64,000 nucleotides of DNA from Papio anubis (Eukaryota > Chordata > Mammalia > Primates > Cercopithecidae). The DNA is taken from NCBI RefSeq assembly GCF_008728515.1, contig NC_044977.1, positions 193,333,603 to 193,397,602 on the forward strand, written 5' to 3'. The position numbers and the translations under genes are program-made. The notes beneath the pieces were generated by a model. The model ran no database searches and had not been told where the DNA came from. It was given only the letters and a program-made list of their open reading frames with translations. Positions within the stretch are counted from its first letter, which is position 1, and each line of letters starts with the position of its first letter. Below, piece by piece: positions 52,242-64,000 of the stretch.

Positions 52242-52533
52242 GGCCAGGCGCAGTGGCTCACACCTGTAATCCCAGCACTTTGGGAGGCTGAGGCAGGTGG
52301 ATCACCTGAGGTCAGGGGTTCGAGACCAGTCTGCCCAACACGGTGAAACCCCGTCTCTACTAAAAATACAAAAATTAGCTGGTTGCCGTTGGCGGGCATA
52401 TAATCCCAGCTACTCAGCAGACAGGCAGGGGAATTGCTTGCGCTGGGGAGGCGGAGGTTGCAGTGAGCCGAGATGGTGCCTCTGCACTCTAGCCTGGGCA
52501 ACAGAGCTAGACTCTGTTTCAAAAAGAAAGGAA
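52242..52533 (+). mobile_element. AluS-like
   Basis: Full length with several right-arm changes. 'gaatcctaaaac' before and 'aaatcctaaaac' after. Confidence 0.9.
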
Positions 52534-52605
52534 AAGAAAAATCCTAAAACCAGAAGGAACCATAGTGACCTTCTGAGTTATTTCACAAATGAGAAGCAAT
52601 CTGAA

Positions 52606-52890
52606 GCTGGGTGCAGTGGCTCACGCCTGTAATCCTAGCACTTTAACACTTTGGAAGGCTGAAGCAGGTGGATTGCTCGAGCCCAGGGGTTGGAGATCAG
52701 CCTAGGCAACGTTGCAAACCTCATCTCTTAAAAAAAAATACGAAAATTAGTTTTGGTGGAATGCACCTGTAGTCGCAGCTACCTGGGAAGCTGAGGTGGG
52801 AGACTGAGTCTGCAGTGAGTGGAGATGGCGCCACTGCTCTCCAGTGTGGGCAACAGAGTGAGACTCTGTCTCAAAAAATAAATAAATAAA
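52606..52890 (+). mobile_element. AluJ-like
   Basis: Diverged, with a small duplication 'agcactttaacacttt' and an (AAAT)n tail. Confidence 0.85.
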
Positions 52891-54177
52891 AATAAGAGAG
52901 AAGCAATCTCAGATTAAATGATATTCTTAAGGTTATATAGTGAGGTGATACTGTTTTACAGAAGGCAAATAAGAGTCATAGCTGAAGCTTGAAGAAAACT
53001 TGAATGAAATACAGAAAACAAGAAACCAAAGACTCAACATTGCGGTAAAGCCTACAGGTGAGAGCAGGATGCTATGGGGAGGTGGACTAAGGTTACACAC
53101 ACAAAAAGGAAACAAATTGACATGCAGCAGGTGAACCAAAGTAACGCAGTGTTATTGGAGCTATGAGAAAATTTTCAAGAAATTAATACTTTCTAGGTAA
53201 GAAGGATGAGGACTGCTAAAATGCCGTTTAATTTTCCAAGGCGGCAGTCCGTAACTCACAAAATTATGGTTTCATTAGTCTTGGAAATACGGACTAGAGT
53301 ACCAGGTCTTAATTTGAGATTGTGTTTTTTCTTGGATCGTTGTTTATGTCTATTTTGTAACAATCGCAGTATATGCACTATGAATTTTTCTAGAACTGTG
53401 CTGTCTAGTATGGTAACAACTAGCCGTAAGTGGTTATTAAAATAGAAATGTAAAACTCGATTCTTCATTTGCAGTAGCCACATTTCGAGTGCTCACTAGC
53501 CACATATGTCATTTTGGACAGTACCTTGGACCCACCTCCTGTCTGTCATGTTGGACAGCACAGATAATAGAACTTTCTCATCACTGCTGGAAGTTATGTT
53601 GGATAGTATGTTAGACTCCCCTGGGATTGTTTTTAAAAGGGAGGGGGAGGTAGTAGGATGGTTTCTTTAGGGGAGGCAAGAAGATGAACCATAGATGACC
53701 ATCAGACCAGTGTTGAGAGTAGGGGAGTGGCAGCAGTGTTGGGGCCAAGGATTTCCCAGGTTCCAGTTCCTTTTACAGTGGCTGTATTTGGGAGCTGGAT
53801 GGTTAACGTTACTTCATATTATAACATCAAGTATGACTTTAAGTGGTATGGTTGTATACATGTTTCTCATTCTTTGCAGTTCATTTGTGAAATATCCCAG
53901 TTGTGCTTGGGAAAAATGTATGGTCAATGTGGTAATTCACACAAAGGAATATTATTTTGAATTCCTGAAGCAGCCGGCAATATCAAATGAGGTGCGACTA
54001 ATTTTAGAATCAAACTAGTCCTAAAAATTTAAAGCATTTCCCTATTCACTTTTAACTTTCTTCTTTCTTTTCACAATTTCTAAATTTTTGTTTGAAGGAA
54101 GTCTTAAACCTTGGATTTTAACTTACTTCTTATTTAAAGACTGGATAATAGATTTTCCCATTAAAAACAGGTTTTTG
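52891..54177. other. LRCH3 intron, mostly single-copy
   Basis: 53390-53620 resembles a hAT-Charlie MITE ('agccacatttcgagtgctca', 'tgttggacagcacagat'). No gene recognised in the rest. Confidence 0.45.
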
Positions 54178-54470
54178 ACTAGGTGCGGTGGCTCATGCCT
54201 GTAATCCCAGCAATTTGTGAGGTCGAGGTGGGTGGATCACCTGAGGTCAGGAGTTTGAGACCACCCTGTCCAACATGGCGAAACCCCATCTCTACTAAAA
54301 ATACAAAAATTAGCCAGCTGTGGTGACGCGTGCCTGTAATCCCAGCCTCAGCTACTCGGGAGGCTGAGGCAGAATTGCTTAACCCGGGAGGCAGAGGTTG
54401 CAGTGAGCTGAGATCGCATTACCGCACTCCAGCCTGGGTGACAGAGTAAGACTCCATTAAAACAAACAAA
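54178..54470 (+). mobile_element. AluS-like
   Basis: Full length with an AAAC-patterned tail. Confidence 0.9.
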
Positions 54471-54489
54471 CAAACAAAAAGAACAAACA

Positions 54490-54810
54490 GGCTGGGTGCA
54501 GTGGCTCATGCCTGTAATCCCAGCACTTTGGGAGGCCGAAGCGGGTGGATCCTGAGGTCAGGAGTTCAAGACGAGCCTGGCCATGATGGTGAAACCCGTT
54601 TCTACTAAAACTACCAAAAAAAAAAAAAAAAATTAGCCAGGTGTGCTGGCAGGTGTTTGTAAACTCACCTACTCGGGAGGCTGAGGCAGGAGAATCACTT
54701 GAACCCTGGTGGTGGAGGTTGCAGTGAGCTGAGATCATGCTGATCACCGCACTATACTCCGCTCCAGCCTGGGCGACAGAGTGAGACTCTGTCTCAAAAA
54801 AACAAAAAAA
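54490..54810 (+). mobile_element. AluS-like
   Basis: Full length with an expanded A run in the middle linker (54614-54631) and an insertion near the right-arm end. Confidence 0.9.
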
Positions 54811-54854
54811 CCCCACAGTTTTTAAAAAATGATTTTCATATCATACAGAGTGGG

Positions 54855-56115
54855 AAGGTAAGCCACACTCTTCTTAAGATTTCCAATAAATGCAACAGAT
54901 TATATCCAGAATATTTATAGAATTTCTACAAACAAGAAAAAGACAACCCAGTAGAAAACTGAGAAAACACTTGAACTAGTACTTTACTAAAGAGGAATTC
55001 CAAATGGCCAATAAATATTTGAAAAGGTGCTCAACCTCATCAGTAATCAAGAGAATAGAAAATAAAACCACAGTGGGTACTATAAAAGTTGATGATTCCA
55101 AGTACTGGAAAGAACGTGGAGCAGTGGAGACTCACACGATGCTGTGGGAGCTTGTGGGAGTGTGAACTGGTGCCTCAACTTTGAAAATGTTTAGGAACGA
55201 TCCAGGAAGGTTTAACAGACATATAATACATATAAATACATATATTTATACATATTCTGTGACCCAGAAATTCCACTCTGAGATATATCCCTCAGAGACA
55301 GTTGTGTGTATGTATACCAGGATATATAGCAGGTATATGACTGTCCATAGCATTATTCGTATTTGACAAAATAGAAACAACTTAAGTGATGATCACCAGT
55401 AGAATGGATAAATCAATTGTGTGGCAGTGAATGAGCTGGCCGGGTGTGGTGGCTCACGCCTGTAATCCCAGCACTTTGGGAGGCTGAGGCGGGTGGATCA
55501 CAAGGTCAGGAGTTCGAGACCAGCCTGACCAACATGGTGAAACCCCATCTCTACTAAAAATACAAAAGGTTATCCGGGCGTGGTGGCAGACGCCTGTAAT
55601 TTTAGCTACTCGGGAGGCTGAGGCAGGAGAATCGCTTGAACCTGGGAGGCGGAGGTTGCAATGAGCTGAGATCACACCACAGCACTCCAGCCTGGGTGAC
55701 AGAGTGAGACTCCATCTCAAAAAAAAAAAAAAAAAAAAAAAGACAAGAAAATGAATGAGCTATAACTATATGCAATTGCAGGAATGAACCTTAGAAACAT
55801 AATGTCAAGAAAGTGAAGTGTGAAGCATAATATATATAGTACAAATATATTTAGTAAAGTTCAAAAACAAAAAAATATGTAAGTGCTAAAAGTACGAAGA
55901 AAAGGAAATAATTACCATAAAAATCAGGACGATGGTTCCCTCTAGGGGAGGAGCAAAAGGCTGTGATTAAGAAAGGGGGCTTTGTGTTGGGAGTCAGGGA
56001 TGTATTTCTGAAGTATTGGAAATACTCTGTTTCATGACCTTGGTGGTGATTATATGGTTGTTCATGTTTTACTTTTTAAAAATTGAATTGTACGTTTATG
56101 ATTTATTCACTTTTC
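54855..56115 (+). mobile_element. Old L1 3' region
   Basis: Landmarks in order: 'ggtgctcaacctcatcagta', 'tgacccagaaattccactct', 'gtagaatggataaatcaatt', 'ggttccctctaggggaggag', then a 3' UTR-like end. An Alu interrupts it at 55438. Confidence 0.8.
55438..55740 (+). mobile_element. AluS/Y-like
   Basis: Inserted in the old L1 with duplication tgaatgagct at 55428-55437 and 55752-55761. Confidence 0.93.
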
Positions 56116-56327
56116 ATTTATGTTCTACTTTTGTTGAGGGTAACTTCCTCATTGTTAACTCATGTATTTCTCATGGCCATCTCTTTTTAAATTCTCTTCC
56201 TCTCTCTACCGTCCTCCCCCTCAGTTAGGCACTTACTGTTTCCCTAATACCCTGTGCACATTTTTCTATTGTCACAGTACACAATATCATCTTTTCTTCT
56301 ACTAGATTGGCAGCTTCTTGGAGGAGG

Positions 56328-57000
56328 TATGTTAGTTTTCTGTTGCTAAGTAGCAAATTATTACAAATTTAACAGCTTAAAACACCACCCATTTATTATA
56401 GTTCCATAGGTTAGGAGTCTGGACTCAAGGTTCCGCAAGACTGAAACTAATGTGTTGGCAGGCTGGGCTCTTACCTGGAGGCTTTGGGGAACAGTTTGCT
56501 TCCAAGCTCATTCAAGTTTTGGCAGAATTCAGTCTTTGTGGTTATAAAACTGAGGTTCTCATTTCCTTTCTGGTTGTCAGCCTCAGGCCACTCTCAGGTC
56601 CTGGAGGCCACCTGCATTCTTACAACATGGCCCTGTCTATCCTCAAGCCAGCATTGGTGTGTCATCAACACTTCTCGTGCTTCCAATTTCTCAGACTTTC
56701 TCTGCTGCTGCTATCCACAGCCTTCATGTGATGAGACTGGGTTTACCAAGATTGTGCCTCTTTTAATTCTAAAGTCAACTGATTAGTAAACGTCATGACA
56801 TCTGCAAAATCCCCTCTTCCACATAAGGAAGATCCTGGGGTATGAGATCCTGTATTCACAGTTCCAGGGATTAGACTGGTGTCTTCGTCCATTTTTTGCT
56901 GCTATTACAGCATACCACAGACTGAGCAGTTTATAATGAGTAGAAATTTGTTGGCTCACAATTTTGGAGGTTGGAAAGATCTAGATCTAGGTGCTGCCAT
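56328..57000. mobile_element. Old interspersed repeats, family not assigned
   Basis: About 56330-56880 and 56880-57000 each begin like common mammalian repeats ('ttagttttctgttgctaagt'; 'ttttttgctgctattacagc'). The second resembles 16760-17125. Confidence 0.45.
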
Positions 57001-57014
57001 CTAGTGAGGGCCTT

Positions 57015-57390
57015 CTTGCTGTGTGACATTTTGTTGAAGATTTTTGCATCTGTGTTCATCAGTGATAGTGGCTTTTGTAATTTTATTTTTTGTATCTGGC
57101 TTTGGTATCAGGGTAATGCTGGCCTCGTAAACTGAGTTTGGAAGTATTCCCTTCTTTTCAGTTTTTTTAAAGAGTTTGAGAAGCATTGTTACTAGTTCTT
57201 CATTTGTTTGGCAGAATTCAGCAGTGAAACCATGGTTTTTCTTTGGTGAGAGACTATTACTAATTCAGTCCTTACTCATTAATACGTTCAGATTTTGTTT
57301 CTTCATGATTCAATCTTGGCAGGTTGTATGTTCCTAGGAATTTATGCGTTTCTTCTCAGTTATCCAGTTTGTTGGTGTTTAACTTTTGAG
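57015..57390 (-). mobile_element. Old L1 ORF2 fragment (antisense)
   Basis: The minus strand reads a broken reverse-transcriptase segment (YEASITLIPKPD). Stops and indels make it non-coding. Confidence 0.8.
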
Positions 57391-58139
57391 GGTTTGTTGA
57401 ATGAATGGATGCGTGAATGAGAAGGCGAAAAGAATGATTGAGAGCCTCTTCACTTTCATAGCTTTGGAAATAGTGACACCTGACTGCACTATAAAGTAAC
57501 TGGTTTCAGTGGGGACCCTGGAGGTTTCTATGATACGTAGAATTCAATCAGAACATTCTCAAGGATAATACTAGTGGGTATGCTTCTCTTTGGTGTGAAA
57601 AAGTCAGGCATTCAGAACTTTTTAAATTGGTATCATAGAGGATAAGAGAAATGATGTTACATGTGCTAAGAGTTTGTCTCTCAAAATAAATGTCAATTTC
57701 TAGGTATTTGGAAACTTTCACAATAGATTCATTGATCATAATAAAAGGAATAAAAATGTTAAACCTTATATGGAGTGAAGGAGGCTTTCTGTTTATCCCG
57801 TGTTTTCAACTTTGGTAGTTACATAAGTCTCACTTGTGTAAGGAAAATCTTAGTCAGATAATGTGGGTATGCTTCTTTTAGCCTAGAAAATTTGTGGCTT
57901 CTGGCCATCCATTATCAAGTGACAAGCTGCAGCATATTGCTTCTCAGGCTTTGGTGTTGTGCATAAAGTCACCTGGGGCACTTTTAAAAAAAAATACTTG
58001 TCCCTGGGTCTGATTCCTAGAGAGATTGAGATCTGGGGTGGAGTTCATTAAACTACATTTTTAACAAGCATCCTGATGGTACTAGGTGCAGGTGGTTAAG
58101 AACCACTTGAAAAATACTTCCTTAGAATTTGCTACTTTA
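57391..58139. other. LRCH3 intron, single-copy plus MER5-like remnant
   Basis: 57945-58105 resembles a hAT-Charlie MER5-type element ('gtcacctggggcactttt' to 'ttaagaaccacttg'). The rest is unassigned. Confidence 0.4.
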
Positions 58140-58307
58140 AGCCAGGTGTGGTGATTTGTGCCTGTAATCCCAGCTACTTGGGAGGCGGAGGCATGAGAAT
58201 CACTTGAACCTGGGAGGTGGAGGTTGCAGTGAGCTGAGATTGTGCCCCTGCACTCAAGCCTGGGCCACAGAGTGAGACTGTTTTTTGTTTTTTGTTTAAA
58301 AAAAAAA
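58140..58307 (+). mobile_element. Alu fragment (right arm)
   Basis: Alu head fused to right-arm sequence, tail T/A-mixed. Confidence 0.8.
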
Positions 58308-58394
58308 GAAATAGAATTTGCTCCTTTACTCTAAAAGTTATTTTGGAGGGTAGTAGTTTTTCACATCCGGTTCTATGGCATGCCATGTGGGTTC

Positions 58395-58483
58395 GGGGGC
58401 CCTTGTGAGAAATGCAGAATTACAGGCCTCATCTCAGAATAAGAATCTGCATTTGCATTTCAGCTTAAGAAGCACTGCTCTAA
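58395..58483 (+). mobile_element. MER5-like fragment
   Basis: 'gagaaatgcagaattacagg' to 'agaagcactgctct' matches the MER5 3' part. Confidence 0.5.
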
Positions 58484-58614
58484 CGTTAACCAGGTAACTC
58501 TTTTTCCGAAGGGTCTCAGTAAGTAAATAATTGGCCTTAGTTAATTTAACCCCATATGATATGGGGCGACCAAATTGAATACTTTCAACATCAGTCTATT
58601 AAAAAATGAAAAGG

Positions 58615-58917
58615 GGACGGGCATGGTGGCTCATGCCTATAATCCCAGCACTTTGGGAGGCCGAGGCAGGCGGATCACTTGAAGTCAGGAGTTCAAGACC
58701 AGCCTGACCAACATGGTGAAACCCCATCTCTACCAAAAAATACAAAAATTTGCCAGGAGTGGTGGCATGCACCTCTAAGTTAGTTCTAGCTACTAGGGAG
58801 GCTGAGGTGGGAGAATTGCTCGAACCGCAGAGGTGGAGGTTGCAGTGAGCCAAGATTGTGCCACTGCACTGGGCGACACAGTGAGACCCTGTATCAAAAA
58901 AAAAAAAAAAAAAACAC
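58615..58917 (+). mobile_element. AluS-like
   Basis: Full length with a CA-containing tail. Confidence 0.9.
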
Positions 58918-59454
58918 ACATTTTGGGGTGGCAATAAGCAAAGAAGAAAGTTACGACACCAGTTGCCTTGTTCCTAGAATATGATGCGCTGGACATACCA
59001 TGGATATGTACATGGCTAGAGTTTGATGTTAGCAAGCCCTTTTAGACTGGCCTTGCCTCAGCTGCACCCCTCCTTAAGTTATACTGGAAAATAAAAAAGC
59101 CTTCATATGTCCTCCTAATAGGTGTGGTAAGGATCCAGAGTGCAGAAATCCCATTGTGTATCCAGAGCTCAATTATCTTGTCCTCACTCCTATCCTGAGG
59201 ACTGGGGCTTTCTATCCAAAATTGTTATACCAGAAACAGGGCTCTATTTCTCACTGGTGTATTTGTTTCTAGTACCTACTTTTAAAAGACTATTACTTGT
59301 TCAGTTGCTTATCTTGCTTGTGAAGACAATGTTTAGTAACACGAGGAACTACAAACATTCTTGTGGTCAAATCAACAGTGACCATCATAGGTTTGTTAAT
59401 TTTGCTGTTTTATCATAATACTTGTAGTTAGTAAACACTTCTTTATTTTCTTTT
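58918..59454. other. LRCH3 intron, single-copy stretch
   Basis: No gene or repeat recognised. Confidence 0.35.
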
Positions 59455-59748
59455 CTTTTTTTTTTGAGACGGAGTCTCGCTCTGACGCCCAGGCTGGGGT
59501 GCAGTGGCCGGATCTCGGCTCACTGCAAGCTCCGCCTCCCAGGTTTACGCCATTCTCCTGCCTCAGCCTCCTGAGTAGCTGGGACTACAGGCGCCCGCCA
59601 CCTCGCCCAGCTAGTTTTTTTGTATTTTTTAGTAGAGACAGGGTTTCACCGTGTTAGCCAGGATGGTCTCGATCTCTTGACCTCGTGATCCACCCGTCTC
59701 GGCCTCCCAAAGTGCTGGGATTACAGGCTTGAGCCACCACGCCCGGCC
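59455..59748 (-). mobile_element. AluY, Old World monkey-type
   Basis: Antisense; 'gtggccggatctcggctcac' and 'aggcttgagccaccacgcc'. Duplication 'aacacttctttattttct' / 'aacacttccttattttct', with one difference. Confidence 0.94.
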
Positions 59749-59844
59749 AACACTTCCTTATTTTCTAACATAAGAATGACAAATAGAACTTAAAGGCATT
59801 TCCAATAGAATCTGTCTGTGCCTTGATTATCCACTCCTTTTTTT

Positions 59845-60455
59845 ATTTTATTTTTTATTTTTTTTTGAGACAGAGTCTCACTTTGTTGCCCAGGCTGGAG
59901 TGTCTCACTGCAACTTCCGCCTCCTGGGTTCAAGCGATTGTCCTGCCTCAGCCTCCCGAGTAGCTGGGACTTCAGGTGTGCGCCACCACTCCCAGCTAAT
60001 TTTATTTATTTATTTATTTTGAGATGGAGTCTTGCCCTGCCGCCCAGGCTGAAGTGCAATGGCATGATCTTGGCTCACTGCAGCCTCCGCTTCCCGGGTT
60101 CAAATTATTCTCCTGCCTCAAATTATTCTCCTGCCTCAGCCTCCAAAGTAACTGGGATTATAGGCGTCTCTGACCATGCCCAGCTAGTTTTTGTATTTTC
60201 AGTAGAGATGGGGTTTCACCATGTTGGCCAGGCTGATCTCGAACTCCTGACCTAGCAATCCACCCACCTTGGCCTCCCAAAGTGTTGGGATTACAAGTGT
60301 GAGCCACCACGCCCGGCCACTGATTTTTGTATTCTTAGTAGAGACAGGGTTTCACAATGTTGACCAGGATGGTCTTGATATCTTGACCTCGTGATCTACC
60401 CACCTTGGCCTCCCAAAGTTCTGGGATTACAGGCGTGAGCCACTGTGCCCGGCCT
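59845..60455 (-). mobile_element. Alu interrupted by a second Alu
   Basis: Antisense outer Alu at 59845-60002 and 60319-60455, split after 'cccagctaatttt'. Confidence 0.85.
60003..60318 (-). mobile_element. Nested AluS-like
   Basis: Antisense Alu inside the outer one, with an 18-bp internal duplication 'aaattattctcctgcctc' at about 60102 and 60120. Confidence 0.85.
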
Positions 60456-61948
60456 CCACTCCTTTTTTCACACAAGAAGGGGATTTTTTCATAATACATA
60501 TTGATTTTTTCATAGTACCCTTCATATTACCTTTTCTTTTTAGGATCTTTATGAATCTGAGAGATTCAGAATGTTGACAACTGACTGTACCTGCTGCATT
60601 CCATACTCGCATATCATTGCTTAAACCATGTGTGGCAAAACTTCTTTCCTATTCCAACATTGATTACTGCTGATAACCTGGAAATTATATTCCAAAAACA
60701 AAAAGATTTTCTAGGTTCATCTTGTTTTCCCCTCTCCTAACAAAGGCAGTTATCCTTAAGGAGCCTTGGTTCATTTTAGTGAGCAATAGGATCCAGGACT
60801 ACAGCCTGTCTCCTGGAGCTCATTGTCTAACATTTCACATGGCAACTGATACCAGACAAGATAACAATAAAGACAGTTTAGCTTATTTCATTTGAAGGAA
60901 CAGGAGCCTTTCAAAATCATGAATGTGGTCAATTTTAACCCTTATTTTACCAAATTCTTTTTTTACCCTAATATAGAAGCTTTTCGATGGATACTCATTT
61001 ATGATCCATGTTACCAACTTTTCCCATTTTCATTCCCAGCATAGTCACATTTTATGGGCTGTGTTAGTATATATTATACCAAAGCATATTTTGAATTAAA
61101 ATACCATCAAAAGTTTTAGAAATATCAACATTTAAATGTCACCTTGTGATTGCTCATTTTTAATAAATCTCCTTTTTGTGATGCCGCTGGGCCCATATAT
61201 TTGAAAGCTCCTAAATTTTACTTACCTGGGTTTACTCAGTATGGTCAGTCTGATTTCCTGTCCCCGTTCAGCAGATAATTCAAGGCCAGTTTCATCAAGG
61301 ATTTATTTTCTTTCTTTAAACAAAGGATTACTTATGAAATATATGCATGATGACATTCTAGCATAAACCTGAGTTACTTAAACTAACATACTAGGTCGTG
61401 TAACAGCCATTACTTAATTTCAAGGTAAAATAATTTTATTATTTAGAATACACAGTACTTAATTATTTCACAAAACCTGTGCTTCTGTGAGCAGTGGTGG
61501 TCTTTGCGGAATGCAGTCGATGTCTTGCTGTCTTACATTGTGCTGCCCTGTCCAAAACGCAGTTCTTTTCGTTTCCAGAGGTCTTGATATGACACGTAAC
61601 TTTCCACTTTGCTTAACTTGTTATTTTACTAGAGTATGTATCAAAGGTTTGAATTATTTTTATTCTCACATTTTTCTGGAGGAAGAAACCTTCCTGCAAC
61701 ATACAACTATATCACAGTTGCAACTTCTTAGTAATACTGTGTTCAAGTTTCTTAGTACATTTTCCAAATGTGGGGGAACACAGAGACACACAGAGATCGT
61801 TACAAACCCAATCATTTAGTTTCTCTCAGGAGGAAGCAAACAACTATTGCTCTTAGTTGTAAATATTCCAGTCATTTTCTTGGACTAGAAATCTTGACCT
61901 GTTCTGCCAGTATACAATTCTCTTGGGCACACAGTAGCTGCCACAGAG
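60456..61948. other. LRCH3 intron, long single-copy stretch
   Basis: 1.5 kb without Alu or recognisable L1. Open frames (61487-61819 for example) have no recognisable similarity. Conservation cannot be judged from one sequence. Confidence 0.4.
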
Positions 61949-62133
61949 CACTGTTCTGAAAGTGTGGCTCCTAGGCCAGCAGCAGCAGCATCACCTAGGA
62001 AATTGTTAGAGGTTTACATTATTGGTTGTTACCTCAGACATGTGGTATCAGAAATTCCAGGGTAGGGCTGAGCAGTCTGTTTTAACAAGCCCTCCAGGTC
62101 AGTCTGATGCCTGCTGAAGCTGGATAACCACTG
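61949..62133 (+). mobile_element. MER5A-like hAT MITE
   Basis: 'cactgttctgaaagtgtggc', 'agcagcagcatcacctagga', 'ttaacaagccctccaggtca' and terminal 'aaccactg' follow MER5A. Confidence 0.8.
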
Positions 62134-62489
62134 CTGTGGAATGTAGAAAATCTCATGGTAATTGTATAATTTATTCATAAAAAATTCCCAACAAATTTAG
62201 TATAGTAATTTTGACAGTTCACAGAGAAATTTATCTAAATTTTAGACTTCCAATTTTGGAGGACTAGCATTTTTAAATTTTCTTCATGGTTATAGCTTTC
62301 CATCTGGAAGTCCTAGTGCATTGCTTTTTGTTACATGGAAACTGTGACGTTTGGTTACATCATTCCCCCCAACCCATATTGTTTTGTTAAAAACCTGAAA
62401 AGCTTCCTGTTACTTTTTTGGAGTCATTTTGGGGTCGGGGAGGGATAAAGCACTGACTATAATATGAAACATTTTATTAAAAGCTTTAT
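62134..62489. other. LRCH3 intron, single-copy stretch
   Basis: Nothing recognised. Confidence 0.35.
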
Positions 62490-62783
62490 TGCCGGACAGG
62501 GCGGCTCACGCCTGGAATCCCAGCACTTCGGGAGGCCGAGGCAGGTGGATCACGAGGTCAGGAGTTTGAAACCAGCCTGGCCAACATGGCGAAACCCCAT
62601 CTCTACTAAAAATACAAAAATTAGCCGGACATGGTGGCGGGCGCCTGTAGTCCCAGCTACTCGGGAGGCTGAGGCAGGAGAATGGCGTGAACCCGGGAGG
62701 CAGAAGTTGCAGGGAGCTGAGATCGTGCCACTGCACTCCAGCCTGGGTGACGGAGCGAGACTCTGTCTCAAAAACAAAAAAAA
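62490..62783 (+). mobile_element. AluS/Y-like
   Basis: Full length. Short A-rich tail. Confidence 0.9.
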
Positions 62784-62938
62784 TGTATTAAATACTTTAA
62801 AAAAATTATAATGACCTCCCTATTGCTACCTCTACCCCTAGGAGAATAAAAGAATAAAAATTCCAGGAGATATTGAAAGGTGGTAGGGCTGGGATCCTGC
62901 GTAAGACTCAGAAAATAGCCCCCATTTCTTCCCATTGT

Positions 62939-63240
62939 AATTTTTTTTTTTTTTTTTTTTTTTGAGATGGGTCTTGCTCTGTCACTCAGGCTGGAGTGCA
63001 GTGGTGCGATCTCAGCTCATTGCGACCTCCACCTCCTGGGTTGAAGCGATTCTCCTGCCTCAGTCTCCCGAGTAGCTGGGACTACAGACGCCGCCACCAT
63101 GCCCGGCTAATTTTTGTATTAGTAGAGACGGGGTTTCACCATGCTGGCCAGGCTGGTCTCGGACTCCTGACCTCATGATCTGCCCGCATCGGCCTCCCAA
63201 AGTGCTGGAGGATTACAGGCGTAAGCCCCCGTGCCCAGCC
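62939..63240 (-). mobile_element. AluS-like
   Basis: Antisense with a long T tail. Target duplication 'cccattgtaattttt' / 'cccattataattttt'. Confidence 0.92.
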
Positions 63241-63584
63241 CCCATTATAATTTTTTTTGACTTTTCTCTCTTAAGATCTGAAGAAAAATGCAGTGCAATG
63301 GCATGGCGGAGTGCAAGCATACCATAGTTAACTAACCTATAATCTCTATGCATCTTAAAGGTGATATTAAGTAAGAATCTCTGTGTCTGAAGAGGTAGTT
63401 TAATGATGGTATCTAATATTTGCACTAAATGATACCTCTTTCAAAATCCCTCATTTTTACTGGGATAATGCAGCTGCCTGTTAGTCACTTACCTGTTTTT
63501 CAGCATTTTAAAATAATTTATAGTATAGTGCTTTGTACGGAAGACCTAGTATACTTATGCATGGACTTTGAATTCAGAGAAATC
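63241..63584. other. LRCH3 intron, single-copy stretch
   Basis: Nothing recognised. Confidence 0.35.
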
Positions 63585-63775
63585 TAGGTTTGTGTATCAA
63601 TTCAGTCTCTTACTAGCTTTGTGTGACTCATAGGAAAGTTTTCTAACCTTCGTAAATGGCGGTTTCCTCATCTGTGCAATGTCTACCTCATAAGGAGGTT
63701 TTGTAGATTAAATGAGATTATAGCCACATGGAGCAATACAGGTTCCAGTGCATATATGTGCTTAGCAAATGTTAG
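63585..63775 (-). mobile_element. MIR-like fragment
   Basis: 'cttactagctttgtgtgact', 'ggtttcctcatctgtgcaat' and 'ttaaatgagatta' form an antisense MIR. Confidence 0.75.
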
Positions 63776-63958
63776 TTTTTAAAAAATTTTCACCTTTCTT
63801 TTCCTTCCTCTGCTTGCTTCAGTGCTGTATTTTTTTAGTTAGTAAAAATATATTCTCTGCCTGTGTTTCAGGCACTGTTCTAGGCATGGATATAGCTTTT
63901 GAATTATGCTCTTTGAATGTTAAATAAACCAAGTCCAGTTTGTTATAACATGTTTTTA

Positions 63959-64000
63959 GGCCAGGCATGGTGGCTCACACCTGTAATTCCAGCACTTTGG
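63959..64000 (+). mobile_element. Alu, cut by window end
   Basis: First 42 bases of a sense Alu. Confidence 0.9.

Larger units (their letters stand above)
45710..64000 (+). other. LRCH3: LRCH3 intron 1 (5' part)
   Basis: More than 18 kb of intron with no recognisable coding exon. The next LRCH3 exon should encode Asp-Leu-Ser-Arg-Asn; no such peptide was seen in any frame. It holds about 20 Alus, old L1, MIR, L2 and hAT remnants and one large minisatellite. Confidence 0.85.

Noticed and set aside
57001..57186. Minus-strand frame similar to reverse transcriptase
   Set aside because: An old, broken L1 ORF2 piece; not a gene.
61487..61819. A 110-residue frame in the long single-copy stretch of LRCH3 intron 1
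   Set aside because: No domain, codon bias or splice context supports coding; length is within chance for the region.

Overview
The window is nuclear DNA from a primate. It has very dense Alu insertions (about 68 by eye, roughly one per kb), old L1, MIR, L2 and DNA-transposon remnants, GT-AG spliced exons and two CpG islands. Several of the youngest Alus carry 'ggctcaagcctg' near the 5' end and 'gagatccggccactg' in the right arm. I associate these with Old World monkey AluY lineages, so a cercopithecid such as a macaque or baboon is more likely than human; this is inference from memory of consensus sequences.

Two protein-coding genes lie on the plus strand in tandem. FYTTD1 (UIF, UAP56-interacting factor, an mRNA export adaptor) is complete: nine coding exons from 6969 to 36013 join with intact phase to give 318 residues, followed by a 3' UTR with a good poly(A) signal near 38356. 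LRCH3 (leucine-rich repeats and calponin homology domain 3) begins at 45448; only its first coding exon (87 residues) is here, and its first intron runs past the window end. Both promoters are TATA-less CpG islands with GC boxes and an NRF-1-like palindrome. From memory of human 3q29, this is the order RUBCN (minus) - FYTTD1 (plus) - LRCH3 (plus); no RUBCN coding exon is recognisable in the first 6.4 kb.

Layout: 1-6300 is upstream DNA with Alus, an old L1 piece and a short duplicated block next to the promoter; 6400-7700 is the FYTTD1 CpG island; 7072-35914 holds the FYTTD1 introns, with many Alus, a large old antisense L1 (31620-35140) and four minisatellites; 36014-38380 is the 3' UTR; 38400-45290 is intergenic; 45290-45910 is the LRCH3 CpG island; 45710-64000 is LRCH3 intron 1 with a 49-bp minisatellite.

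No new gene system is visible. The most unusual structure is a set of minisatellites that appear to have grown inside or beside older SINEs: a 28-bp array inside an Alu, a 49-bp array inside a MIR, and probable 31-bp, 27-bp and AT-rich arrays beside MIR or L2-like sequence. There is also an inverted repeat flanking an Alu, a 48-nt near-perfect palindrome, and a CpG-decayed duplicate of promoter-proximal sequence. All repeat boundaries are by eye and may be off by several bases.
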